From NCBI GenBank assembly GCA_903875465.1, contig CAIQWB010000122.1, positions 1-64,000 of the forward strand: a DNA stretch of 64,000 nt, given 5' to 3'. A program made the position numbers and the translations under genes. This document shows, piece after piece, positions 35,139 through 44,458 of the stretch (within the stretch, counting starts at the first letter, position 1; each line of letters starts with the position of its first letter). The notes under the pieces were generated by a model. It made no database searches. It was not told the origin of the DNA and worked only from the letters and a program-made list of their open reading frames with translations. Source of the stretch: an uncultured Verrucomicrobia subdivision 3 bacterium (GTDB taxonomy: Bacteria > Verrucomicrobiota > Verrucomicrobiia > Limisphaerales > UBA11358).

Positions 35139-35172
35139 ATGGTGCTGCGGCTACTTAATTCCGCAGCACCAT
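35139..35172. terminator. Bidirectional hairpin between arsA and the GloVer gene
   Basis: ATGGTGCTGCGG (35139-35150) and CCGCAGCACCAT (35161-35172) form a perfect 12-bp stem with a 10-base loop, lying between convergent stops at 35107 and 35217. T-runs on both sides are weak. Confidence 0.7.
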
Positions 35173-35216
35173 AATAGCAAGCCCCAGATGATCGGAGCGC
35201 AACTGCCCTGGTCGGA

Positions 35217-37790
35217 TTATTGAAACAATTGGTAAAACAGCTGTGGCCCGCTGATGGAATTAGTCACGCCGTTTTGTCCATTAACAATGGCCGGCATGGG
35301 CGAAACCGGGGTCCAAACCACAGGTGGAACCAGACTTGGAGTGGCGTGCAAAGAGAATCCCGCGGATGTGTTTGGCCAAGTCACAATGACATTTGTGCCA
35401 TAAGTCGAAATCGCGAGCTGCGGCAAGGGCAGCGCGAGACTGAAAACCGTGCCGACCCCTGCGGCCCCGCCATATTGGGCTGTACCATAAAGGACATTAG
35501 TCGACAGAATAAGGCCCGCTACCGGATTGGCACCGTCGCCACCACCAGTAAAATCATAGAGATTGGTAAAACCGGAACCATCCGTGTTGATGGCAAACAC
35601 GGTGCCATTGCCGAATTTACCACCAATATTTGCGGTTCCAAAGAGCGTGTTGCCGGAGAGCACCAAGTTCGCATAGGGAGACGTCCCATCATAATTGGTA
35701 GTGAAACGGCCGGTGGCTTTAGTGAAATGATGAAGCACCGAGAACCCGGAGCCATCCGTGTTGACCTTAAATAAAGTGCCAGCGCCAAATTTACCACCCG
35801 CAGAAGCCGCCCCATACAGCGTGCTGCCGGACAGAATCACGCCGCCATACAATTGCCCACCCTCGCTATTAGTGTCGTTGATAATGGCGGGGAAATTATG
35901 CAGATTGGCGAATCCAGTCCCGTCGGTGTTAATTTTGAACAAAGTGCCACTGGCGTGTGTGCCGCCAGAGGTCGCCTCACCATAAAGTGTTCTGCCCGCA
36001 ATAAAGAGTCCCGCGGCGGGATTGGCACCATCAGGATTTATGGTGCCTGTCGCAAAAGTTGAGAAATTATAAAGGTTGGTGAAATGGGTGCCGTCAGTAT
36101 TGACGGCGAAAATCACGCCATTGCCATAAACCCCACCGCTCTGGGTGGTTCCATAAAGAATGTTGCCAGATTGAACCAGGCTCCCATTCGGAAAAGCACC
36201 GTCGGAATTGGTGCCCAAGCCGGCTGACCCAATAGTAAAAGCCGAAAACCGGTGCAGGTTGACAAAACCGGTGCCATCCGTATTCACAGCAAAAATAGCC
36301 CCATGTTCAGCTCCACCATCAGCGGTTGCCCCATACAGGGTGCCTCCAGACAAAGTCAATTGGTCAACCGGGTAGATGCCATCCGTATTGGTGAAAGCAT
36401 GTAGCAATGTAAAATCGGATCCATCAGCGTTGACCTTGTAGACAGTACCACCCCCAAAACTGCCACCGTACTCAGCAGTGCCGTAAAACGTCTTGCCCGC
36501 GAGAATTAACGCGGATTGGGGAAGGGTTCCGTCTTCACTGGCTGAAAAACTATAGAGACTGGCATAGCCAGATCCATCAGTATTCATGGAAAAAACCGCA
36601 CCCGAACCAGCCACACCGCCATATTCAGTAGTCCCAAAGACTTTACCGCCGGAAAAGGCTAGGCTGGCATATGGACTATGCCCTTCGCCGCCCGTAAAAC
36701 TATGCAGGCTGAGAAAGCCCGTTCCGTTGGTACTGAGGGTGAAGACCGTGCCGAAACCCCAATTGCCGCCATAGTAGGTGGTGCCATAGAGTTTTCCGCT
36801 CGACAAAAGTAACCCGCCATAGGATGAGGCCCCATCGGTGTTGGTGGCCCCACTGCCAGTCAGGGCGGTAAAATGATACAGATTGGTATATCCGGATCCA
36901 TTAGTATTAATGGCAAAGACCGTGCCGGCATTGCCAATACCGCCACCTGCAGTGGTGCCATAGAGAGTGGATCCGGAAACAATCAAAGCACCACCAGCAG
37001 CAGCACCATCAGTGGTATTACCCATGAAATTATGCAAATTGCTAAAGCTCGAACCATCTGTGTTCATTGCAAACACAGTGCCGTAACGGCCAGCACCACC
37101 CGTTTGGGTTCCACCATACAAAGTGTTGCCGGAAAGCACCAGTCCGCCCACAGGCTGGGCACCATCGCGGTTGATGCTGGTTGTGTTTAAAGCGGAAAAA
37201 TTATGCAGATTCGTGAACCCCGAACCATCGGTTTTGATGGCAAATATAGCGCCCTGGGCTCCGGTACCGCCTAAGGTACAAGTACCAAAGAGCGTATTGC
37301 CGGAAAAACTTAATTTACCTTGCGGGTTGGCACCGTCAAGGTTGGTGGCCGTCGTTACATCCATGGATGAGAAATTATGAAGGTTGGTAAATCCAGAACC
37401 ATCCGTATTGATCCGAAACACGGTCCCCTCCCCGCCGCCACCGCCATACTGCGTCGTTCCATACAAGCTGCCGCCCTCCAGCGTCAACAAACCGCCGGGG
37501 TTGGCCCCGTCAACGTTCGTGTTGCCGTTCAAGGCAGAAAAATTGTGCAGAATGGTTACACCCGTGCCATCGGTATTAATGGCAAAAACCACACCGCCGC
37601 CCCATTTGCCTCCATTTTGTGCCGTCCCATATATCGTGCCGTCTGAAATCGTCACCCCGGCAATCGGGAAAGCCCCATTGACCGGGCCTTTGAAGCCGTG
37701 CAGAGTGGTCAAGGTTTGGGCCTGCAGAGAGCAGATCGGTCCCCAACCGAAGCCAGCTATGAATGCAGAAAACAGGAATAAGCTTTTCAT
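35217..37790 (-). CDS. Secreted GloVer-type tandem-repeat protein
   Basis: After a signal peptide (MKSLFLFSAFIAGF) the protein is built from about 13 complete repeats and one partial, each roughly 60 residues, with the consensus LYGTxxxGGxxGxGTVFAIN then TDGSGFTNLHNFS. This matches the GloVer extracellular repeat family, which probably folds as blades of a propeller or beta-solenoid. The C-terminal 90 residues (WPNTSAGFSLHATPSLVPPV, then a YQLFQ end) resemble the terminal domain common in verrucomicrobial secreted proteins. No enzymatic motif is visible. It is convergent with arsA. Confidence 0.88.
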   Translation of the reverse strand: MKSLFLFSAFIAGFGWGPICSLQAQTLTTLHGFKGPVNGAFPIAGVTISDGTIYGTAQNGGKWGGGVVFAINTDGTGVTILHNFSALNGNTNVDGANPGGLLTLEGGSLYGTTQYGGGGGEGTVFRINTDGSGFTNLHNFSSMDVTTATNLDGANPQGKLSFSGNTLFGTCTLGGTGAQGAIFAIKTDGSGFTNLHNFSALNTTSINRDGAQPVGGLVLSGNTLYGGTQTGGAGRYGTVFAMNTDGSSFSNLHNFMGNTTDGAAAGGALIVSGSTLYGTTAGGGIGNAGTVFAINTNGSGYTNLYHFTALTGSGATNTDGASSYGGLLLSSGKLYGTTYYGGNWGFGTVFTLSTNGTGFLSLHSFTGGEGHSPYASLAFSGGKVFGTTEYGGVAGSGAVFSMNTDGSGYASLYSFSASEDGTLPQSALILAGKTFYGTAEYGGSFGGGTVYKVNADGSDFTLLHAFTNTDGIYPVDQLTLSGGTLYGATADGGAEHGAIFAVNTDGTGFVNLHRFSAFTIGSAGLGTNSDGAFPNGSLVQSGNILYGTTQSGGVYGNGVIFAVNTDGTHFTNLYNFSTFATGTINPDGANPAAGLFIAGRTLYGEATSGGTHASGTLFKINTDGTGFANLHNFPAIINDTNSEGGQLYGGVILSGSTLYGAASAGGKFGAGTLFKVNTDGSGFSVLHHFTKATGRFTTNYDGTSPYANLVLSGNTLFGTANIGGKFGNGTVFAINTDGSGFTNLYDFTGGGDGANPVAGLILSTNVLYGTAQYGGAAGVGTVFSLALPLPQLAISTYGTNVIVTWPNTSAGFSLHATPSLVPPVVWTPVSPMPAIVNGQNGVTNSISGPQLFYQLFQ

Positions 37791-37925
37791 TGTTTGATAC
37801 GGTTTGAATTTGCCGGACGCGTGACATTAAGTTGAATGCGCCATCTGAGGTCGTTGCACTCTTTTTATTTTACATTTCATCATACGCCAGATCCTAAAAT
37901 GTGCAAGTCGTTTTATTATTAGGAA

Positions 37926-37990
37926 GTGTCCCCGCCAAACGGCAAGCAAACCGGACGACCGGGCAGCCATTCCGACATTGACGGGGACAC
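37926..37990. repeat. Inverted repeat upstream of the SIMPL gene
   Basis: GTGTCCCCG (37926-37934) and CGGGGACAC (37982-37990) face each other across 47 bases, just before the SIMPL start at 38016. They may be a decayed palindromic repeat or a structured leader. The region upstream (37860-37925) is AT-rich and holds the promoter space between divergent genes. Confidence 0.4.
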
Positions 37991-38015
37991 CGTTAAGCTA
38001 GAAATTATCCCTCAT

Positions 38016-38747
38016 ATGAGAAACCCGTCCTCCGGGAGCTTCAGTTGGGGCGGTCTGCTGCTTGGCCTGGGGCTGGCAGCGGGCCTCATTATCTCCGCCG
38101 CTCAAGTAACCCGCGCCTGGTTGCATATCGCCGATTCCCAGGTGATCAGCGCCACCGGCTCCGCCCGCCAGGATGTCACCTCCGACCTGGCCATTTGGAT
38201 GGCCAACTTCAGTGTCGAGGCCGACAACTTTACCACCGCCCAACAAAAACTGAAGGCAGACGCCACCCAGGTGGCGGAATTTTTCCTGCAACGGGGTATT
38301 ACCAACGCCGAAATTTCCGCCATTAATATTCAACGGCTTCGACCGCCGGGTAGCGATAGCACCAAGACGGTGGGCTTCCGGTTGAGTCAAACGGTCACCC
38401 TGGAGTCCGGCGACGTGGTGCGGGTGATGGAATTACAACAACTCTCCAGCAAACTGGTGGAGGCGGGCGTGGAACTGGATGACGCCGGCATTCAGTTCAT
38501 TTACACCCACACCGCCGCCGCCAAAATTGAAATGCTGGCCGCCGCGACCAAGGACGCCCGCCAGCGGGCCGAGCAAATCGCGAGCCAGGGAGGACGACAA
38601 ATCCGGGCCTTGCGCTCCGCCAAGATGGGGGTGTTTCAGATCACCCCGCGCAATTCCAGCGAAACGAGTTCCGAGGGATTCAACGACACCTCCGCCCGGG
38701 AAAAAAGCATCCGGGCGTTTGTCTCCGCGAGTTTCATCCTGAAGTGA
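38016..38747 (+). CDS. SIMPL domain (DUF541) protein
   Basis: An N-terminal membrane anchor (FSWGGLLLGLGLAAGLIISA) precedes a SIMPL/DUF541 domain: ISATGSARQDVTSDLAIWMA, then VAEFFLQRGITNAEISA and the C-terminal RAFVSASFIL. These are periplasmic proteins of unclear function linked in some bacteria to oxidative or heat stress. The ATG at 38016 is preferred because it gives a short basic N-terminus before the anchor. Confidence 0.85.
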   Translation: MRNPSSGSFSWGGLLLGLGLAAGLIISAAQVTRAWLHIADSQVISATGSARQDVTSDLAIWMANFSVEADNFTTAQQKLKADATQVAEFFLQRGITNAEISAINIQRLRPPGSDSTKTVGFRLSQTVTLESGDVVRVMELQQLSSKLVEAGVELDDAGIQFIYTHTAAAKIEMLAAATKDARQRAEQIASQGGRQIRALRSAKMGVFQITPRNSSETSSEGFNDTSAREKSIRAFVSASFILK

Positions 38748-38755
38748 CGCGCCGC

Positions 38756-39061
38756 TTATTCTGCGGCAGCATCAGCGCTGGCCTCAGGACCGCGGGGTTT
38801 GGGACGAAATAACACCACCACATGCCCCACACTGGTGACGATGTGACTGCCGGTTTGCTCCGCCAGTTGGAGAGAAAGTTCCTTTTTCTCCTCCTTGAAC
38901 TGTTCGAACTTCACTTTGATCAATTCCAGATGCTTCAGGGTGGCATCCACCTCGGCTAAAAATTGCGGGCTCAGCCCGTCCTTGCCCACTTTCAGGGTGG
39001 GTTTGAGCAGTTGCGCACGGGCTTTGAGCTCGCGCAGGGTGGCGTTAGTCATTTCGGACAT
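38756..39061 (-). CDS. yhbY: YhbY-family (CRM domain) ribosome assembly factor
   Basis: The 101-residue protein has the CRM fold: LRELKARAQLLKPTLKVGKD, GLSPQFLAEVDATLKHLELI, KVKF, then HIVTSVGHVVVLFRPKP. YhbY binds pre-50S particles. A short Ala-rich acidic tail follows. Its stop faces the SIMPL gene across 8 bases. Confidence 0.92.
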   Translation of the reverse strand: MSEMTNATLRELKARAQLLKPTLKVGKDGLSPQFLAEVDATLKHLELIKVKFEQFKEEKKELSLQLAEQTGSHIVTSVGHVVVLFRPKPRGPEASADAAAE

Positions 39062-39116
39062 TCCATCAGCATGCCCGAAATCACGGCGGAAATCACCGTC
39101 ATTTTGGGAATAATTT

Positions 39117-42100
39117 TTAACGCACCGGCAGCCATTGAGCGGTGCGCAGGGTCACCGGCCCCAGCAAACCGGATTCCAGCAGCGGCGAATCCTTGGTCCA
39201 ATGATGCCAGGTTGTGAAGGTCAGCCGTCCCGTGGGACTCGGCTTGCCATCCAGCAACCACTGCGGCCATTCCTTGAGTTGCTTGCCGTCCCATTCCACA
39301 TCCGGCGGCAATTGCTCATCGCCAATCAACCGGTTGGGCCAGAGGTTGGTAACCTTGACGACCAGATGGTTCGCCCCGGCTTTCGCAGCGGCGGTCACAT
39401 TCACCCGGTAGGGCGGCTTCCACAGCACCCCGAGGTTCTGCCCATTCCACTCCACCTCGGCAAAGTTTTTCACTCCTCCCAAGTCCAGCCAGAGTTCCCG
39501 GCCAGTCTTCAAGCGCTCCGCCGGCACCTCCACGGTTTTATCATAAGTTGCCGTGCCGGAAAAATAGCGCACACCGGCCTCCGGGTGATCTGTCCAGGAA
39601 ATGAGCTTGTCCAATTGCACCTCGGCGGGCGCGCCCCAATGGGGCGGGAAACGGAGACTCCACGCGCCTTTGACCTCCCGGGGCTTCGGCACATCGGACG
39701 GGGACACCGACCGCACCTGGCCGTTCGCCATGCGCATTTCCAAATGGCCATTGGCCCAGGTGCGCACCTGCGGCGAACCATCGGTGGCCGCTTGAATTTC
39801 CCATTGCGGCGGTTCCCCGCCGCTCACTTTGCCCGGCAGCGTGAAAATCTCGCCTTCCGCCAGCTTCACGTGTTTGGCCTGCCCATCCAGCGTATAATCC
39901 AGGCGTAATTCCTTCACGTGGTTGGGGATCGGATCCCCACCGAGCGCGTCATTGCCGGCCGAGAAAGCGGCTAGGCCATCCTGGGCCAGCGCCACCACCG
40001 CCGCCGTCACATCACTTGCCCCAGCCCCATCCGTGGCGGCATAAACCGCGTGCAAAATTTTCAAGCGGTTGCCCGCCTCCGCCACCGGGGCCTGCGTGCC
40101 ATTCAGGGCCACCACATGGTCCGCCGCCCCTGCCCCATGCCGAAAGACCACGAACACCGATTCCGCCGGGGCAAACTCCAATCGCACGGTGGTGCGGCCA
40201 TCGGCGGCACTCCACACCGGCGCCGTTTCCATCAGACCGGTCTCGGGATGCCACAACTCCGGCACCCGCCCGCCACTCCGGAACGTGACTTCGGCGGAGT
40301 CAAACTGCCGCCGCTGGTTCGATACGAAGTAAATATCCGCACCTTCCGCCACCCGGTGCGCAAACGCCAGGCGCGTGCTGGTCGTCGCGCCTTTGACACC
40401 AAAATCCGGCGGTAATGCCTGCGCGGCAAAAACCTCGGCTAGCGGTTTGCCCCAATAGACATGGCCCTGCCCGGCCGCATGCTCGCGCACCGTTGAGCCA
40501 TCGCAGTCCCCCCAAATGTCCTGGGCAAGCTGTTTAACCTTGGCATCACAATCCGGATAATCCGCCAGACTGGGCGAGTGTTGCGGACGGGGACCAACCA
40601 CGGTCGCCCCGGCCAGCACCAGATCATGGATGGCTCGCAACGTCGCCGGGGTCAGGTTGGCATCATTCGGTGGCAGCACCAGCACCGCATAGCTGGCCCC
40701 GCTGGCCAGAGTAATGCGGCCAGCCCGCACCGTGGCCCCATGCACCAGCACATCGGCATTGATGGCGTCATAGTCGTAGCCGGCCGGCAAAGCCGGATTC
40801 CCCACGCGCATTTCCACCGGGGTGCTTTCTCCAGTGAAGTAGGCGGCATCCGCCACGGCGCGGCCCTGCTGCAGCATAAATTCGCAGTGGGCGATGTAGG
40901 CCAGCCAGGACTGGCTCTGCTCCCACCAGGTCACCGTGCGCTCAAAATGAAAGCCCCACTGCCCCATGGTCATGCCGGGCCAATGGTTGGTCCAGGGCTG
41001 CATGGCATAGCGGTGAAATACGTAACGATTCAGCCCCTGGCAGTACATCAGATCCCCCAGGGTCTTCAAGGAATAGGGATCATTCTGCCAGCGCCCCGCC
41101 TCGGGTGCCGCAGTGAAAGATTCCGCGCCCACGTAGGTTTTGCCGTAGATATGAGCAATGGAAGACGCCAGCTTCACCGAAGGATGCCCCGCGCTGCCGC
41201 TCCAAAACTCGCCCATCACAAAGTCAGCCGTGCCGCCGGCTTGCATCGATTCAAAAGGTCCGGTGTAGGGTTCCACCGCGCTGGTCAGGCCGTGCTGATG
41301 GCATAATTCAGCAAAATGGCCGAAATAATTCTCATCAAACAAATCCGCAATCGTGCGGCGCACATCCCAAAGGAAGCGTTCGGTGACGGCCGGACTGTCA
41401 ATGACCCGGCCGGTGAAGGCCGGCAGGAAGGGCAGCAGATCATAGCCGCGCCGCTTTTGAAATTCCGCGCGGAACAAGGCCGTCCAGTTCTGGCCGCCCA
41501 CTTCGTAACTGTCAATCAGCGAACTATCCAGCGCCTTGCCCGCCGCCGTCGGCCCAAGGTCATCCAGGATTTTTTGCATGAAGCCCGCCCAATGCGCATC
41601 CAGGGCGGTTTTGCTAAATTTATCGCATTCCAGCCCCTCGCCTTCCTGGGGCGCGGGATGATTCCTCACCCCCGTCGGCGTGTAGCCCACGCGCAGCACC
41701 ACCCAATCACCAGCCGGCACCTGCCAGTCCAGCTTGCCCTCTGCGGTCAACGTGTCGGTTAAATCCACAATTTGCTGGCGCGGAATGGCCCCCACCGTGC
41801 TGGCATCAGCCTGGGCGTCGGCGAGCACCGCATTGCCCGTAAAACCGGCCTTGGACTCGATGTTATCAATGGTCAGGCGCGGCGTGAGGCTGATTTCCGC
41901 CAGGGGGATGGTTGCCGTGGCTTTCACTTTCTTGCCAATGGCATTGAATTGCACCCGCCAGTAGCGGGCCGTAACGGGCTCGGCCCCCAGGCTAAAAGTC
42001 CGGGTGGATAGCGCCCCCTTGTTCAAGGCAAATGGGGCCACCGCATGGAACACCTGCCCGTCATCCGAGACCATGATCGCCCCGCTGCAATCCGGCATGG

Positions 42101-42818
42101 CCGTCTGCCCGCCCACGGTAATCGCCCGCGCTGAAAACGGCTGCGCGAACGCCAGTTGTGCGTATTGCGGTTGGTTTGGCCGGGGCAACGGGAGGCGGAC
42201 ATAGGTGGTCGGGTCACCATCCGTAAGTGTGTTAGCCGGAGTCTCCCCCGAACTGATGCTGACCAGCGGCGCAAACTCACTCATGCGCGGGTTTTGCTCG
42301 CCCGCGGCGCGAAAGGCCAGCACCGCGATGTCCCGATAGTATCCCAAGTTGGTCGGCGGCTGCGACAGCGTGGACACAAAATGCTGCGGTCCAGTAAGGT
42401 GCGCTTCACTGGTCGTCACCTTTTGCATGGCATTTTCCGGGGTGTTCCACGGACCGCCGCTGCTCGACCAGCCCGCGCAATTTTCCACACACAAGCTGAG
42501 CCCCAACCGGCTGGCTTCCGCCACGGCAAACTTAAACATTTCCCGCCATTCCGGCGTCATAAAACTTACCGGACCGCGCGGGATGCCACAATCCACATTC
42601 ACAATGGTCGCCCCGCCCTCCCCCGCCCGCTTCATGGCTTCCAGGTCGGCCGTGATCCCCGCCCGGGTGATATTCCCGTTCATCCAATGCCACCAAGTCT
42701 GGGCCTTGGCTGAATCCGGCGGGTGCTGAAACCCGGATTCCAAGGCATCCGGGCTGGCCATCACGGTTAACGCCAGGCACACATTGGCGCCAAGCAATAC
42801 GATCTGAGACAATTTCAT
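39117..42818 (-). CDS. Secreted glycoside hydrolase, GH106-like alpha-L-rhamnosidase
   Basis: A signal peptide (MKLSQIVLLGANVCLALTVM) leads a protein of 1233 residues. The N-terminal block AKAQTWWHWMNGNITRAGIT and TIVNVDCGIPRGPVSFM, then FAVAEASRLGLSLCVENCAG, are typical of the large GH106-like family. Beta-sandwich modules occupy the middle and the C-terminus, the latter with a GH2-type sugar-binding part (LDLGGVKNFAEVEWNGQNLG). It probably removes rhamnose from plant or algal polysaccharides. I chose the ATG at 42818 for the signal peptide. Confidence 0.87.
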   Translation of the reverse strand: MKLSQIVLLGANVCLALTVMASPDALESGFQHPPDSAKAQTWWHWMNGNITRAGITADLEAMKRAGEGGATIVNVDCGIPRGPVSFMTPEWREMFKFAVAEASRLGLSLCVENCAGWSSSGGPWNTPENAMQKVTTSEAHLTGPQHFVSTLSQPPTNLGYYRDIAVLAFRAAGEQNPRMSEFAPLVSISSGETPANTLTDGDPTTYVRLPLPRPNQPQYAQLAFAQPFSARAITVGGQTAMPDCSGAIMVSDDGQVFHAVAPFALNKGALSTRTFSLGAEPVTARYWRVQFNAIGKKVKATATIPLAEISLTPRLTIDNIESKAGFTGNAVLADAQADASTVGAIPRQQIVDLTDTLTAEGKLDWQVPAGDWVVLRVGYTPTGVRNHPAPQEGEGLECDKFSKTALDAHWAGFMQKILDDLGPTAAGKALDSSLIDSYEVGGQNWTALFRAEFQKRRGYDLLPFLPAFTGRVIDSPAVTERFLWDVRRTIADLFDENYFGHFAELCHQHGLTSAVEPYTGPFESMQAGGTADFVMGEFWSGSAGHPSVKLASSIAHIYGKTYVGAESFTAAPEAGRWQNDPYSLKTLGDLMYCQGLNRYVFHRYAMQPWTNHWPGMTMGQWGFHFERTVTWWEQSQSWLAYIAHCEFMLQQGRAVADAAYFTGESTPVEMRVGNPALPAGYDYDAINADVLVHGATVRAGRITLASGASYAVLVLPPNDANLTPATLRAIHDLVLAGATVVGPRPQHSPSLADYPDCDAKVKQLAQDIWGDCDGSTVREHAAGQGHVYWGKPLAEVFAAQALPPDFGVKGATTSTRLAFAHRVAEGADIYFVSNQRRQFDSAEVTFRSGGRVPELWHPETGLMETAPVWSAADGRTTVRLEFAPAESVFVVFRHGAGAADHVVALNGTQAPVAEAGNRLKILHAVYAATDGAGASDVTAAVVALAQDGLAAFSAGNDALGGDPIPNHVKELRLDYTLDGQAKHVKLAEGEIFTLPGKVSGGEPPQWEIQAATDGSPQVRTWANGHLEMRMANGQVRSVSPSDVPKPREVKGAWSLRFPPHWGAPAEVQLDKLISWTDHPEAGVRYFSGTATYDKTVEVPAERLKTGRELWLDLGGVKNFAEVEWNGQNLGVLWKPPYRVNVTAAAKAGANHLVVKVTNLWPNRLIGDEQLPPDVEWDGKQLKEWPQWLLDGKPSPTGRLTFTTWHHWTKDSPLLESGLLGPVTLRTAQWLPVR

Positions 42819-42917
42819 GTGAGCGATGTTCGCGAGCATAAGCCCTTGTGCTCCAAAAATCACCGTCATTTTGTGATTAATTTAATTAAAAATATCGAGG
42901 GATGACGTATGTTGCCA

Positions 42918-42944
42918 GTGTAGTACGCATGGAGCCATGGCTCC
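42918..42944 (+). promoter_or_regulatory. GTGTAGTA box and palindrome before the sigma module
   Basis: GTGTAGTA (42918-42925) is repeated exactly at 44394-44401, upstream of the first Cys-rich gene. Six bases further is a perfect 14-bp palindrome, GGAGCCATGGCTCC (42931-42944), just ahead of the preferred start at 42958. The shared box could be part of an ECF promoter or a metal operator, but flanking spacing is not conserved. Confidence 0.35.
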
Positions 42945-42957
42945 CCAGCATAAGCTT

Positions 42958-43284
42958 ATGAAACCAGCCCACCACGATCCAGAACTCCGCCAACTGCTCC
43001 GCGCCTGGCCGGGCAACGCCTCGCTACCGCCCCGTTTCCGCGCGGGTGTATGGCAACGCATCACCACAGCCGAACGTGTCGCCGCCCCCGCGCTTTCCCT
43101 GCCGGCCTGGCTGGCCAATTGGTTCGCCCAACCAGCCTGCGCGCCCGTTTGCACGGCAGTCCTCCTGTTCGCCGGACTGGGCACGGGTTATTATTGGGCC
43201 GGACACGCTGCCGCCCGCTGGGAAGCCCAATTATCCAGTCAATACGCCGCTTCGATCAACCCCTATGCGGCCACTCCGCCCTGA
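42958..43284 (+). CDS. Small membrane protein, probable anti-sigma factor (CnrY-like position)
   Basis: The 108-residue protein has a cytoplasmic N-terminal helix (HDPELRQLLRAWPGN, then SLPPRFRAGVWQRI), a transmembrane segment near residues 59-75 (CTAVLLFAGLGTGYYWA) and a short outside tail. The motif LPPRFRxxVWxRI is like that of small anti-sigma factors. The gene order anti-sigma, periplasmic sensor, ECF sigma is that of cnrYXH. ATG 42958 is preferred over ATG 42937, which overlaps the palindrome. Confidence 0.65.
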   Translation: MKPAHHDPELRQLLRAWPGNASLPPRFRAGVWQRITTAERVAAPALSLPAWLANWFAQPACAPVCTAVLLFAGLGTGYYWAGHAAARWEAQLSSQYAASINPYAATPP

Positions 43285-43299
43285 ATTTCACGCCCGCTC

Positions 43300-43767
43300 A
43301 TGAAACGTCTCGTCACCATCCTCTTCTTGGGTCTTGCGCTGGGCGGGTTGGCAGGCACGGGGGTGTACCTCGCCCGCACGACTCCTGAACGGGCCATGTT
43401 GTGCTGCCCAAAACCCGAGCAAGCCTGGTTGCAGCATGAATTCCAGTTGACGGATGCCCAATTCGCCCGGGTGCAAAAACTGGAAACACAGTATCAAGCT
43501 GAATGCCAGGAACGCTGCCGCCGCGTCAACTCCACCAATGACCTGGTCCGAAGGCAATTTACGAGCCATGCCGCCTCCACCCCGGAATTGGAACGTCTTC
43601 TGGCATGTGCCGCCCAACTCCGTGCCGATTGCCAGTTACGCATGCTGGAATATTGCTACGCCGTCAGCCGGGAAATGCCGCCAGACCAGGGCCAGCGCTA
43701 TCTCAATTGGGTGTGCGACCAGGTGCTCACCATGCCCCGCGATGGCACCATGATGCATGCCAAATAA
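43300..43767 (+). CDS. Cys-rich periplasmic metal sensor (CnrX/CpxP-like)
   Basis: An N-terminal anchor or signal (MKRLVTILFLGLALGGLAGT) precedes a four-helix-type domain with QAWLQHEFQLTDAQFARVQK, the hallmark of periplasmic heavy-metal sensors. Where CnrX uses His, Met and Glu ligands, this protein has eight cysteines (35, 36, 69, 73, 103, 111, 119, 139) and His46 and His90. That ligand set would suit a soft metal such as Cu(I), Ag(I), Hg(II) or As(III). It sits between the putative anti-sigma and sigma genes and overlaps the latter's earliest start by 11 bases. Confidence 0.75.
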   Translation: MKRLVTILFLGLALGGLAGTGVYLARTTPERAMLCCPKPEQAWLQHEFQLTDAQFARVQKLETQYQAECQERCRRVNSTNDLVRRQFTSHAASTPELERLLACAAQLRADCQLRMLEYCYAVSREMPPDQGQRYLNWVCDQVLTMPRDGTMMHAK

Positions 43768-43774
43768 TCCGGGC

Positions 43775-44368
43775 ATGGAAACCGATCCCTTGGACCAACC
43801 CGATGCCCAGGACCGGACCGACATGGCCCGCCTGGTGGCCGGTTACGATGCCGCGCTCAACGACCTGATGGAACGTCACGGTCCACGCCTCTTCAATTAC
43901 CTGCTACGCCAGTTGCACGACGAGGGCGAGGCCGAAGACGCTGCCCAGGAGAGTTTTGTCCGCGTGTTTCAGCACCGGGCGAAATACGATCCTCAGTATC
44001 GTTTTGCCACTTGGCTCTACACGATCGCCACCAATCTCGCCCGCAACCGCCAGCGCCACCAGGCCCGGCATCCGGAAATTTCGCTGCAAACCGAGGACGC
44101 GACCGGCAAAGGCACCTTGCAAGATCATTTCGCCTCCCCCCTGCCCGGCCCCAACGAACACATGGCTGCCGCAGAACGCGCCGCCACGGTCCGCCGGGCC
44201 GTGGCCCAACTGCCGGAAGATCTGCGCGCACCACTGATTCTGGCCGAATACGAAGAACTGTCCCATCTGGAGATTGGCCAAATCCTGGGTTGCTCCCCCA
44301 AGGCCGTGGAAATGCGTATTTACCGGGCCCGGCAGCAACTTCGCGTGGCATTGGTTAAATGGCTTTAA
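43775..44368 (+). CDS. ECF RNA polymerase sigma factor (CnrH-like position)
   Basis: Region 2 (NDLMERHGPRLFNYLLRQLH, EDAAQESFVRVFQH, FATWLYTIATNLARNRQRH) and region 4 (QLPEDLRAPLILAEYEELSH, LEIGQILGCSPKAVEMRIYR) are complete. The start METDPLDQ at 43775 leaves 7 bases after the sensor gene; an earlier ATG at 43757 would overlap it. The sigma probably drives the two Cys-rich genes that follow, and its own operon, when the sensor meets metal. Confidence 0.9.
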   Translation: METDPLDQPDAQDRTDMARLVAGYDAALNDLMERHGPRLFNYLLRQLHDEGEAEDAAQESFVRVFQHRAKYDPQYRFATWLYTIATNLARNRQRHQARHPEISLQTEDATGKGTLQDHFASPLPGPNEHMAAAERAATVRRAVAQLPEDLRAPLILAEYEELSHLEIGQILGCSPKAVEMRIYRARQQLRVALVKWL

Positions 44369-44393
44369 ATAATTCTGAGGGCTTTGCCCGGCC

Positions 44394-44401
44394 GTGTAGT
44401 A
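44394..44401 (+). promoter_or_regulatory. GTGTAGTA box upstream of the first Cys-rich gene
   Basis: This exact 8-mer also occurs upstream of the cnrYXH-like operon (42918-42925). A GAGGG word precedes each, but 12 bases away here and 16 bases there. It is a weak candidate promoter or operator element. Confidence 0.3.
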
Positions 44402-44458
44402 ATAAGCTCATAACGCGGATATAACGTCCGACCTAAAAAGATAAATTAACCAACGATT

